The translations under genes and the position numbers were made by a program. A stretch of 64,000 bases of DNA from Struthidea cinerea. Lineage: Eukaryota; Chordata; Aves; Passeriformes; Corcoracidae. Positions 13,801 to 29,321 of the stretch are shown one piece after another; the first letter of the stretch is position 1; each line of letters starts with the position of its first letter. The DNA lies in contig VZTI01005061.1 of assembly GCA_013397865.1 (NCBI GenBank), forward strand, positions 661,032-725,031, written 5' to 3'. The notes under the pieces were generated by a model. That model was given only the letters and a program-made list of their open reading frames with translations. It was not told where the DNA came from and made no database searches.

Positions 13801-15465
13801 CTCTGCCGTCTCACATGCAGTCCTTTCCATACCCTGATGAGGTTTTCCATTCCCTGCAGCCTGTGTGTCCCAGAGAGTGTCTTCTGATGGCTCAGTGGTG
13901 TAGCTGTTTGGTGGCAGAGCAGGTCACACAGCTGTACTGCACTCAGGTGCTCGGTCAGCTGACACAAATCTGTGTGTAGAACAGTTCCATAGGTCTCTGC
14001 TGATTGCTTCATTTGCGTGGCTGAAAATATTGCCACAATTTAACTTCTAGAAATATCGGATCCATTTATCTAGCATGGGGAACGGAGGGAGCAACCTCAG
14101 TCATTTATCCATGTTTATTAGGCGTGAGGAGAAGGCTCAGGGCATCCCTGTGTAGTATTTTCAGATACACCCATTGACATCTGAATGTCAGAGCAGCAGC
14201 TGATCTTTATTTCTCCTGTTCTAACACAAGGCTGTTGCAACATGCATACAAGTAAAGAGTGTGAACATGTTCAAAAGCGAGTAATTTGCAATTTGCCCCA
14301 TGTTGGAAGAGGAACGTGCTTGCAACAAGACACATTTTGTTATTGCCACGAGAACTGGAGACATTTCCCATTTGTACATTACACATTAGCACATACTTAA
14401 GTTGCTTATGAGCAGTACAGACTTGTCTAAGCTTTCATTTGATTTCAAGTGTGTTTCTTCAGGAGGTTTACTTTTATTTGTAAATACGTGGAATCTTGAT
14501 TTATTTTTGTGTGTTTTCTCAAGTGTTTAAAAATGGCAAAGTATATTTTGATTCAGACATCCCTGCATTCCTGTCTTGTTTTTTTCTTGTACATTTTAGC
14601 ATCAGTCTGACTAACAAAGAAGTATTTAATACAATATGTTTGGTTGGTGATTTATTGGAGTTGAAATGTAGAAGGAAAATATGAAAAGCATGCCAGAATT
14701 GAAATGTGTTTCAGGATTTCTGCAAAAAATGCTTGTGAAAATATTTTTGTTGGTTTTGCTTTCTGACTGAAGACATTGCAGGGAATTCCAACTGAAAACA
14801 TACCTCTGCAATTTGCCTAAAACATGTTGGAGTTTTATTTTACAAAGAAGAAACAATTCCAAAGTGGTTGTTATTTAGACTTTTAATTTCTTTTCCAAGT
14901 ACAGCTTGATGGCAATAATCAACTTCAAAGAACAAATCAACCACTGGATAAATGTTCCAATATACAAGTAGAGCTTATGAATTTTCTATTTATATGAATG
15001 CGCATGCATGTATACATTTTACCTTAGATCTATATAGATGCAGTCTGCTGCTTGTTTAACTGAATGGTTTTAAATTTGCCATAATGGATGGGTTTGATTG
15101 CAAGTCAGTATTTTCCATGTTGTCATTATCAATGAGACAGAATCTTCTCAGTTAAAAAAAACCCTACAACCCACTGTTGTCCTTGCAGTACATTAATATT
15201 GATTCAATGAAATCAAAGGGTCATTAATAATACTTGTGATTCAAATAATTGTGCTTTCAAAACAGGCCAGGCTGCTTTCACAGGGCTTTCCCAGTCCTTC
15301 CTGGCCGGATGAGTGATGTGATATCCTTGTGTCATGGCTGGCCTCAGTTGGCAAGTTGCAATTGTCATTTGGCAGCACATTGGTCATTTTGTGCTTGCAG
15401 CCTTACTGAGAGGAGCTCTTGGGGGCTGCAGGTGTGATAGGGGCTGCATCGTAAGGTGCCATTAG

Positions 15466-15735
<270 letters not shown>

Positions 15736-15897
15736 TAATTTTGTTTCCTCTTGTTTTTATTCTTCTGTTGCAAGAATGACATACTGTGCTGGTTCACTGG
15801 ATTTCCTAAATATTCACTGCCCTAAAAGGCAAGCTATTGCAAGCATGAATATAAGCTGAATACTTCTTTCTCCTTTATTATTCTTATTTTTTTTTAG

Positions 15898-19791
<3,894 letters not shown>

Positions 19792-19993
19792 TAAGTTGTT
19801 TCATCAAAGCTGTTGTGTTTATCCATGAAACTCCCATACTAAATGTGTAAGAGTAGTAGCATGGCTAAATCAATTGGGGTTTATTGCTTGTTTGTTCCAG
19901 TACACGGAACCCATCACTGACAGGACCTCCTGGCTTTTTAGGTGACAGCTTTTCAGAGTCTACAGAACTTGCTTGTCTTTTGTCTCATTCAAG

Positions 19994-20135
19994 GCGCATC
20001 CACATAACAAAAGCAACCCTGAACTATCTCAATGGAGACTACGAGGTGGAGCTGGGCTTCGGAGGGGAGCGCAACGCTTATCTGAAAGAGCACAGTATTG
20101 AGACCTTCCTGATTGTACGGTGCAGCCAGAAGCGG
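19994..20135 (+). CDS. ADCY5: ADCY5 exon (probably exon 6): end of C1a
   Basis: A 142-nt exon: one base completing glycine, then 47 codons. It begins RIHITKATLNYLNGDYEVEL and ends FLIVRCSQKR in phase 0. It closes the C1a fold: the strand-helix after the active site, the GGERNAYLKEHSIETF segment and the start of C1b. As I recall, mammals have EVEPG and LILRCTQKR where this reads EVELG and LIVRCSQKR, which are conservative differences. The acceptor ATTCAAG is preceded by a moderately T-rich tract; the donor CGG|gtaaga is good. An open frame runs in from the preceding short intron in the same phase, but exon 5 plus that intron would stop at once, so intron retention is not coding. Confidence 0.96.
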
Positions 20136-21916
20136 GTAAGACCAAACAAACTAAACAGATTTAGGTACCTTTAATAACTTGATGTCTCTGAAACACCAAA
20201 GTAAAGCCTTTATAGATGAGACAGTTGACTTTCAGTGACAAAAATTCCTGTTTCTCTCTCCTCATCCTGAACTTTTATGTGCATAGAAGGGAATAGCCAC
20301 CATCTACATAAGGTGTCTGCGTCAAGTTCTTTCTAGTTCTATCAAAGAAATTGTCCTCAGTATTTTTCAAAATCTCATGGAAGAATGTTGTTAATATAGA
20401 CATGTGTTTCATAGAAGTACTTAAAGGAATAGAGTAAAACCACAAAGATCTTTTCTCTGTCAGATTACAGAGGTAATTTTGTCTACCTGCTCACCAGATG
20501 AATGAACATAAAGATTAGAGTGGTTCCTATCATTGCTTTTCAGCCTCTCTTCCTGAAGATGGGAAAAACTGGCCCATTGTAGCGATGGATGATCATTGTG
20601 ATAGTAAGACGAGATCATACCAACTATGACATTGGTCAGGCTGCATAAAATAAGGCTATTAGGGCATTACTGAATTGAACTTGAATCAAGTCAAACTCAA
20701 GTGGACTTCAGCTGATATATCTTCTTTTTGTGACACTGCCAATAGCAAATTATCACTAGTTTGTATTATTTTTAAAAATGGTAGACTGAAATACTAGAAA
20801 AGGACCTTTTTGATCTAGTTGAGCATAGGCAGTAATATTTCTCGTAGTAATTTCTGCACTGTAGCCACTACTTTGCTTTTCACAGGATGGGCAAGCATAT
20901 ACAGGTTGTCCTGAACTGAAAATAATTTCACATTTTTCTGAATCTAAAACCAATTAAACCTTCCCACATCTGTAAATAGGACTGCCATGAGATTAAGTAA
21001 ATTAGTGTTTGTGACATGTTCCAACAGCATGGTTGATTTGAATAACTAACACCTGTACAGAAATACTTTGCTACCATTCCCTCATTTCCTGAGAGAAGGG
21101 AAGCCTCAAATCTCCTTAATGGATATTGTGTAAAAAATCTCCAAGAAAATCCCTTATCATCTGCTAAAGAGAGGAGCTGATGTTTTGGTCTCTATCTGCT
21201 CATAAAATAAATCTCCTTAACAATTGTCAATCTTCAAAAGAGGATTAGAATTTGCAGTGCAAGATTATTGTTCCTGAGCATCACTGCCTGTCAATGGGCC
21301 AGCTGTGTTTATACATAAATCACTTCCTCTTTGCTGGGCAGATTTAAGAATATAAGTCAAAATACCCTTGTGGTCAGGCCCCATCTCCTGGAGTGGAGAA
21401 CCTATACTGACTTCTTAAATTATGCAGTCACCAAGCTGTCTGCGTATTCTTGTGAAGAACCGAAAGTTTCTCTGGACAGAAGAGAAAGACGTAAGATCAG
21501 GATTCCGCTGCTTGCAAGTATAGACAAAAAACCTCAGAAAAAGAGACTTCAGAGTGCTTGGCACCCGTCTTCATTTTTGAACACGGCATGTATTTTGAGT
21601 AGGAGATTGGACAGAGAATCATACGAGACGTGGATTCCACTCCAGACATAGGTTTTGAGGGACTTCGATCTTTATGCCTTGATTTGCCATAGTAAGATAA
21701 AATGGGCCATTCTTTCACTGCTTTATATGTATTTATTGCAGCTCTGTTACATAGTGCAGCCCTTAGCTGAAGTCTCTGAGCACTACTCAGAGTGTAGTAG
21801 TGCTGTAGCGCACTGCATTCCAGAGTGGCTAAAAATTGGGACATTTGCATGAATTATGTAATTATTGGGCTAAACTGAAACATAAAAAAGCAGCTACCCA
21901 GGGTTATGGGTATTAG

Positions 21917-21961
21917 GTGTTTAGAGTATTGAGGTTTAAGGTATTTAGAGTTTTGAGGTTT
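21917..21961. repeat. Two-copy tandem repeat, 24-bp period
   Basis: Two adjacent copies of a 21-bp core, GTGTTTAGAGTATTGAGGTTT at the first position and the same with two changes at the second, are separated by AAG. It lies about 60 bp before the 22.0-kb CR1. No function is visible. Confidence 0.8.
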
Positions 21962-22023
21962 GCCCATACTACTGCAACTTCTGTGCTCCCATAGCTATTT
22001 TTTAATCTCTTTGTGAATCTTTT

Positions 22024-22203
22024 CATAGAATCGTAGAAAGCCTTGGATTGGAAAGGACCTTAGAGATCATCTTGTTCCAAACCCCCTGCCAGGGCAAGGA
22101 CACCTTCCATTAGAACAGGTTGCTCAAAGCCCCATCCAACCTGACCTTGGACACTTCCAGGGATGGGGCATCTACTGCTGACAACCTGTTCCAGTGTTTA
22201 GAG
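22024..22203 (-). mobile_element. CR1 LINE 3'-end fragment
   Basis: Seen on the + strand as the reverse complement of a CR1 tail: CATAGAATCGTAGAAAG, TTGGAAAGGACCTTAGAGAT, AACCCCCTGCCAGGGCAAGG, GCTCAAAGCCCCATCCAACC and CTTCCAGGGATGGGGCATCT. The terminal ATTCTATGA-type repeat is at the left, so the element is on the minus strand. It is about 180 bp, 5'-truncated, and the least decayed CR1 in the window. Confidence 0.93.
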
Positions 22204-24109
22204 TTCTCTTCCTCTTCAATAACTCATTTTCACATAACATGAAGATCAGAAGTGAGAAAAGCTTTTGCCCATTGTCAGTTCAGTCTTGAACATTTTGCCT
22301 GATGGCCGGCAAAATTCTGGTACTTTACTTTTTCCTTTCATTTCTGCTTGATTTTAATGACTTCTTGTGATGTATTTAGCCAGGTTTTCAGTTCATTCTG
22401 TTCCAGTAATGGCCATTAAATGTTCACCTAACTTAGTAAAGAGTTCCTGTGAGTTGTGTCTGGGTTCCTGCTGTCCTCGTGCATAAGGCTTGGAATTAGC
22501 ATTGGCCTGAGAGCAGATCCAAGTAACTGCCTGAGCTGTTCCTCAGTTCACACAGCAGACTTGAATTATCTGGATACCTGGTTCATCAGCCCCACAGCCA
22601 TCAAAACCCAACAATACCATGAGTTATGATGAATAGATCAAATGTAAGGGTTTATGTTCCATACCCTTTCTGCTTACTGTTGCCATGGGGAGCCACAACT
22701 TTGAGTTTTCTGTCTTTTTTGGTTTTTTGACTTTTTCACTGTGTTAATACCATTTCTTGAGCACAAAGTAAGTGGGAGGAACATTTATCTAATATTCTTG
22801 TTCCAGGAACTGAAACTAGCTTCTTCTTTGAAAATATTTTTTTTCTTCTTCCTTTTTAAAATTGCTGTTAACTGGAATATAGTTGGTGCAGTTTTAGGGG
22901 GGAAAAGGCTAGATTCTGCTCCCTCGGTCTTTAATAATATCTCTAGAGATGAAAATGTAGTTGTTGTTTTCTGTCTGGTATGCAGAAGAGTTGCTTTTTA
23001 TTAAAAGAGAACAAAATGCAAAGTTTTAAAACCCAGTCTTTTTAGATTTTTTTCTCCTCATCTCTACCTCCAGATCTGCCTTCACCTTTCTGTTTGCCCT
23101 GTCTTCTGATTCTGCTGCCCTCATGGGTGAGCACTTGCCTGTGAAGCATATAAAAAGATTAAATTAGCAGGTTCTGCCATAAAGGTCTGTTAAATCTTTT
23201 GCTGTGGTTTGTTTGCTCCCATTAGTGCTAACAGTGGGCTGCTCTAAAACCTAGTTGCTCTGGTTGTCTGCTGTCTGGTGTCTGCCAGCAATTGTATCCC
23301 CTCTCCCTCTCCTTTTTTCTCCTGAGACAGACTCTTCTAATGTCTTCACATAACAAAGAAGAGACAAGCACAAGCTCTCATGTTTTCTTGCTCATCAAAG
23401 GAAACCTTTACCTTTTGCAAAGCTGGATTATCTCAGCGTCTTCTATTTATTCTGTGATGAACTAATGTGATTCCTGATAATGAAATGAAATTTCTGTCTG
23501 TGATCTCTAAGGGAGTCATCATGCACTTTGTACACTCGAATGTCTCAAGTTCCATTTCTACCATGTTAGTCCTCAAATGCTGGGTGCTAATACTCGTTTT
23601 CTTCATATCTATCAAATACACCTCTGCTTCTCTCGTTAGCCAAATCTGTCATTGCTCACTTGCTGCCAGGTAATATAAGAAAAAAATTCAACCCAATCTG
23701 CCCCAAGAGCAGTAACTGAGTAACTCTGCTAGTAACTTTCATCTAGACTAATACTTCCTTGTTCAACACTGTCTCTTGCCATTTCACTAGAAACCAGTTC
23801 TTTTCCCAGCTTCGTATTCCCCATCTGTCTTAGCCATTACTCTCCAGCACAGCACTCTGTCAAATGCTCTATGGAACAAACAAAGCCAGTGAGAGCTACT
23901 GTATTTTTTTCTCTTTAGAAAAACTTGGATTCAAGGCTGTTAATCCAAACCCAGCATTTGCTGCTCTACAAGCTCTGTGTCATGATGGCTGACTAAATAG
24001 TTATTAAAAATATCTCTTACCAGAACTGAAATGGAATCTGGCAGTTTTCCACAGATCTGGAATGAAGGTTGTCTTTCTGACTTCAGCACATGACACTTAA
24101 GTTTTGTTT

Positions 24110-24200
24110 CCAGACATGGTTTAGTGGGACTTGGCAGTGCTGTGTTTACAGTTGTACTCAATGATCCTAAATGCAACCTAAATGATTCTGTGATTCAATG
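24110..24200 (+). mobile_element. CR1 LINE 3' terminus, short
   Basis: The sequence GACATGGTTTAGTGGGACTT, then GGCAGTGCTGTGTTTACAG, TTGTACTCAATGATCCTAAA and AACCTAAATGATTCTGTGAT is the extreme 3' end of a CR1 with its ATTCTGTGATT terminal repeat, on the + strand. A few bases of the usual GGTCTTTTCC block are missing, consistent with a small deletion. Confidence 0.8.
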
Positions 24201-27200
24201 CTTTCCATTTATAACCCTATGCTTATGAGACTTCTTCCCTTTTGCCTCTAGCGTGGCAGTAGTGATTACCTGGAGAGAAACAATCTGTTCCTTCAGTCCT
24301 ACAGTAATGAAGAATTTTAAGGTTCTGTTATCCTCACATGGGTGATTTACACAGGGTGACTTCGCTTCTTATTCAGTTAATTTTCACAACCATTTGGATA
24401 TGTGTTTCTAATGGACTTAATACATTAGCATGGAAGAAATACAGGAGTTCTCCAAGGAGATCTTTGTCTTTCTTCCTTACTGGCTTCATTCTTTACCTGA
24501 AAGTCTGTATTTCCAGATAAACAGCAATTTATCAGCTAGAATTACTAAAACTGTTGCCCACATTTTAGTGATTCCCAAACTTAACCCCTAGGTATTGCAA
24601 TGGCCTGCACAACTTCTTTACCCTTCTACAGAATGGTTTTGTTTCATTCATGTTACATGGGGCTTTTTTAGCTCACCCTGCAGACTGTAGCATTCATATT
24701 GCATAGCTCTGGTCCTCCACCTTCACAACTTTTATATCTGCCCTTCTGAATCTTATTCAAAACGTTTGTCCCAGTCATTATTGCTATCCTACCACTTCCC
24801 TGATATTCTTACAGTACTCCATTTAATTATTCCCAGTTCTTGTGCTGCCCCAGTTTCTGGTGTTTGTACAGGAGCATGTCACCTGGTGGTTGTTGCTTGG
24901 TTTCTGCTCTTCTCTGAGATCAGGTGCTGCACTAATTTGCAGAACCATCACAACTACTCTTCCCAGCACTTCTAATCACTGGTCAAAGCTTTACTCTGAG
25001 AAGGGTGGAAAAGTGTGTGTTTGGAGGAGTGGGAAACAGACCTTAAGGTGAATGGGATTTTAACAGCACATAGTTTTACAGCTAACTTCATCGTCCTCAA
25101 CAGTGTCAGAAATCTAGGGGAATGCTTTGCTTTGAACACAAGTAGAAACAAAATGTGCCTGTAAACAGATGAGCAATACTGCTGACCAAACATGCTGTGC
25201 TGAGTGCACAAAGTCTGAAAAGGGAACAAATGTTTATTTTTTCTAATGTCTTTCAATTGATTACACTTGGGTGTTTCTTTTAACAATAGCAGGTACACAC
25301 CAGTTTCAAAAAGGATTGTTGATGGTGGCCTTAAAACAGCTCAACAAAACTTTGGCTGTAACTCCTAGAAAAACAATTCTCATTCTTTTCTAAATAATGT
25401 CCTGGAATTCCATCCAGCTGAAGAAACAAAATGGTCCTTTAAATGTTGAGCATGTGACTCTCCTAAAACACAATCAATCTAATGTGATGATTCCTCAATT
25501 TAGCACATTTAATCAGAGCTCAGCGGGGTTCCACTCATGTAGATTTATGAAGGCAGCGGTTTGGAGCATGTAACACTACAAGAAACATCATCCAGATGTC
25601 AGACAGACTTCAAGACAATTTAAAGAATAATATGTAGCTAAATCTGATATGGCTGATCCATGATAGATTTCACTGCTGTACCGATAGTGATCAATATGTT
25701 GGAAAATCCTATCACACGCACTAAAGAAGTAACAGGCATTCTTGATTCTATTGATAAGTACAAGAAAACCCCAGCTCTTTCTGCAGTTTTGCTGTAGCGT
25801 TACTGTAGCTCAGTGTGTGGGAACTGGTGGTGGGAACACAATAAAACCCCTGGGAATCAGATTTACAGTCTCTTTGTGAGTCCAGATTTGAAAAGTTCCC
25901 ACAACAGCTTTCTGGAGTTTAGCCACCTAAAACCTGCAAAAGCCCATTGCTGTCAGAGACTTTTGCACCTTCTTCTCTTGTTGGTAGTACCTGTAATGAG
26001 TAGGAATGAAAGGTATCACCACTTCTCTTTCTTTATTCTTCTTTTCCAGTCTTGCTATGCCTTAGGCAGCCTTGTGTGCAAGTTGTCCTCATGCTGTCAC
26101 TTAGCCAGGAAGAAACAGAGGAGGCAGCCTCATAAATTTCCACAGAGGAGCTGTGACCCATCTAATGCTTCATTTTTAGAATTTGTTATTTTCATCACCC
26201 ACGGAACAAGTGATTTTGCAGAAAATAAATTATCTCAAGTTTTTAAAATAGCAGGTTTTATTTTTTCTTTAATAAGTATTGATGTTAACAGCAAAGTCCT
26301 ATTGTTCAAGATGATATAGTAGCACATTATGTAATGTGGAAAAGCAAAAGCGCACTGTGTTTGTATATATGTGTTTTAATCTGATTGGAAATACTGAAAC
26401 ACAGTCCACAATCCAGTGGAAATTTTCTACAAGAAGTGGGGGGGGAAATACTGCCAGAGTTCATGAAGCCATAGAAAATTTATGGCGCCTGACCTCATGG
26501 TTAGAAACAATCTCAGAATCACGTTTACCCATTTGTCCTGTCCTTACCTCAATCCAGATGTGTCAGTCAATACGTATGAGGTTTTTTATTTCCTTCAAAT
26601 TCATCAAGTGATGCTTCAGACTCACTGGCACTTGCAGCAGGTACGAGGATCACTCACGGGCTGAGAAGGGTAGTATGCCTTCATGGACTTTGGCATTAAG
26701 GCTTTTCTCAAATTCTAACCAAATTTACTAACTCATGGGGTGAAAACCTGCTGTATATCACTTTTATCATCTGTTGATGTAAAGGCATTTGTAAAGTAAC
26801 CAAATAGCTTTGCTTTTATGGGTCTCCAGACTAGTTTCAACATCTGGGGATTTTTATTCCATTTGGTTGAAAACCCTTCCCTAAGTTGGAATAAAATGGA
26901 TTGACGGTGTCACTTCTGTTGTTGAAAAACAATATCTATTTGCTTGGAGATAATGAAACTGTATTTCCTATCAGTTTTCTGGCATCACATCATAAAAGAA
27001 AGAAGTATAACTATGAAAAAGATTGCATAACTGAAAAACAACCACAAGAAATACTACAAATGATGGCAAAGAGTATAAAGAGCAGTGGCTCTTAAAAAAC
27101 AAAACCTCAAACCAACTCAAATCTGGACATAAGCATTTCATCACATTAATGTAATTTTAGAAACATTTAATAGATGTCTCTCCTGGAGGTTATCCAGTGG

Positions 27201-27279
27201 CTCTGTCATGACTGCTCATGTGAAACTCAGCTGGTGCCAAGTGCTGGAATTTTCAGCCATTGCAGACGAACCAATGGTG

Positions 27280-27620
27280 GGTTCAATGTGGGGAAGAGGT
27301 GACGTGGGAGACACTTGCTGTCCTGGAGGCATCGATGTGGGAGCACCTGTGGTTCCCCCCGACGGTCCTCCCGGGGTGCTGACAGCTCCCTTAGGTCTGC
27401 TTCCACAGGGTTTCCTTGTGAACCTACTCTTGTCATCCTGGCTGGGTGAAGAAGGTCTTTGCTGGCAGCCTGGAGCTGCAGGACCGCTGCTGCTCACTGT
27501 CACGGGGCCAGCTGGGTGTGGGGCACAGGGCTCCTGTCACAACTGGCCCCGTGTCCCCAGCCCGTGGCCATGAAGCTGTGGCCCCACGTGCTCAGGGATG
27601 TTCGGTGCCCACGTGGTGAG
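27280..27620. promoter_or_regulatory. GC-rich patch with two E-boxes and a TGACGTGG site in intron 6
   Basis: A locally GC-rich stretch with several retained CpGs lies in an otherwise AT-rich intron. It includes TGACGTGG at 27300-27307 (CRE/unfolded-protein-response-like) and two CACGTG E-boxes at 27585-27590 and 27610-27615, 25 bp apart. These are short motifs and can occur by chance. Enhancer function is inference only. Confidence 0.35.
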
Positions 27621-29180
27621 CTGTGGTCTCGTGGGAAATGTTGTCATTGTAGCTGTCTCTTCCTTGCAAGGAGAGAGAAGATGATTTCCCATGCTTGTCA
27701 ATCAGGCAGCTTTATTCAGCACTGACTTTCAGCATGCCTTTTTAAATTTCTTTTTAAAAACCCTAATTTAAGGCAGCATAGCACTTGACATTTAACTCTG
27801 TGGTTACCATGGAGATAACACCAGGTATTTTGCAAACTCCTGAGAGGTACAAATTACACTGAATAGTGGGGAATCAAAATAAATAGGTATGGAATGCAGA
27901 CTCCAGGCAAGAAAAGCAGTGGACCTACTTGTACTGTCAAAGAACACTTGAACCAAAATTCTAGAGTTGAAAGTAATGGAGGTTTTCTTTTTAAATAACT
28001 CAGTTGTCTGGAAATCCAAAATTAACTATTAAGTCTGGTTTTTTTCCTGTAATGTCATTGAAGCAGCAATTCTCTTGAAAAAGTTTAATCTCTCAAGTAA
28101 TAAACAACTATCCCTACCTTCTGAATTTTCAAGCTCTCCAGAGGCTCTCTGTTTTAAGAAAGGATATAATAATTGCCATCCCTCTGCCTTCTGACTCAGT
28201 ACAGGTAAATCACACAATCCTCCCTGAGCCAGTCTGCAGTGCAGCCCTTGACAGAGGGACTTCTGTCCACAGAACATATTCCACGTGGAAACCTGCCTGT
28301 CTTTTTGGCTAGGGACTATATTCAAAATAAGGAACTAATCTGCCCATTGTTGAGCCTAGTTACATGCTGCACTTCTGTGCTCTTGTGACTGGCACTGAGC
28401 TGGAATGAAACCTGTCCGACAGATCCTGCACTAACCTCACAGTAAGCTCCATTGTAGCCAAGAGTCAAAGCCTTGATAACGAAATCAAAGACTTTGTCCA
28501 AACTTCAGGAGAATTAGTGTCGGTGTCAAATTGGAAGCTAGCATTAGAGTGGGGAAGACCATTTTATGACATGCTGCAATTGCATTACCCTTAACATGTG
28601 CACAGTTGTGTGAAAGATTTACAGGCTTTCCTTAGCATGTCTGGGAATATACTGTTGCAAGTGTGGAAAATTATCTGCTTGTACCTGTGGAGAAAGGTAT
28701 CCTGTATTCCCATAGCTTCAAGGACATTCAAGGCTCCTGTTCTTCAACCAGATCACTCAGTGTGTCATTTCTCTTCCAGATGTAACTGTTTGTTTGCTTT
28801 TTGAGGGCCCTCTGCATAGTATCTCAGCTTGGAACTGCAATTTTCTATCTGAAATTATTCAGTTTGATTCAATTTGCTAATAAAGAAAATAGATGTCTCC
28901 ATTTTGGAATGCTCCCCATGTTTACACAGGTTATGGTGGTTGTTCAGAACAAGTAAAGGAGTAAAATGATGGGTACCACTTAGAAGCAAGTGTTCTAAAA
29001 ATTGAGAAGAAAAAGAAATGGTGGACTGGGACTGCTTCTGATCAGCAGCTGCTTCATAACATTAAAGGTGCAAAGCCAGCTTTTGGCGTGAGAGATCAGA
29101 AGTGAGAGATGGACCTTAAAACAACTGCCATGTAAATGTTTGAAAATTTATTATGCATTTCTCTCTGGTCTGTGTTCCAG

Positions 29181-29321
29181 AAAGACGAGAAAGCCACGAT
29201 AGCCAAGATGAACCGCCAGCGTGCCAATTCCATCAGCCATAACGCGCCACACTGGGGTGTTGACCGGCCCTTTTATAACCACCTCGGAGGTCACCAGGTC
29301 TCCAAGGAGATGAAGAGAATG
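29181..29321 (+). CDS. ADCY5: ADCY5 exon (probably exon 7): C1b linker
   Basis: A 141-nt exon of 47 whole codons, phase 0 at both ends. It starts KDEKATIAKMNRQRANSIS and ends LGGHQVSKEMKRM. This is the poorly structured C1b region between the first catalytic domain and the second membrane block, where types 5 and 6 diverge most; the RPFYNHLGG segment points to type 5. Compared with the mammalian sequence as I remember it, substitutions such as VD for AE before RPF and H for N in LGGHQ are clustered here. The acceptor GTTCCAG is strong. The donor ATG|gtaatg is weaker, with T at +5. Because the exon is a multiple of three with matching phases, skipping it would keep the frame. Confidence 0.95.

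Larger units (their letters stand above)
20136..29180 (+). other. ADCY5: Intron between the probable exons 6 and 7
   Basis: A 9.0-kb intron. It contains a short tandem duplication at 21917-21961, a minus-strand CR1 tail at about 22024-22203, a plus-strand CR1 3' end at about 24110-24200 and a GC-rich patch at about 27280-27620. Between 23.7 and 23.95 kb there are faint resemblances to antisense CR1/L2 coding sequence, too weak to annotate. No exon was recognised. Confidence 0.8.

Noticed and set aside
19884..19993. In-frame open extension upstream of exon 6, suggesting a longer exon or alternative start
   Set aside because: The acceptor at 19992-19993 and the phase from exon 5 are exact, and retaining the intron after exon 5 creates an immediate TAA. 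The extension has no cyclase similarity.
23690..24000. Resemblance to antisense CR1/L2 coding sequence around a CACTCTGTCAAATGCTCTAT motif
   Set aside because: Only one short block is suggestive, and it could not be extended in either direction. A RepeatMasker run would decide.
25813..26319. 168-codon open frame on the plus strand
   Set aside because: Low-complexity hydrophobic and serine-rich translation, no domain, no good splice-site pair around it.
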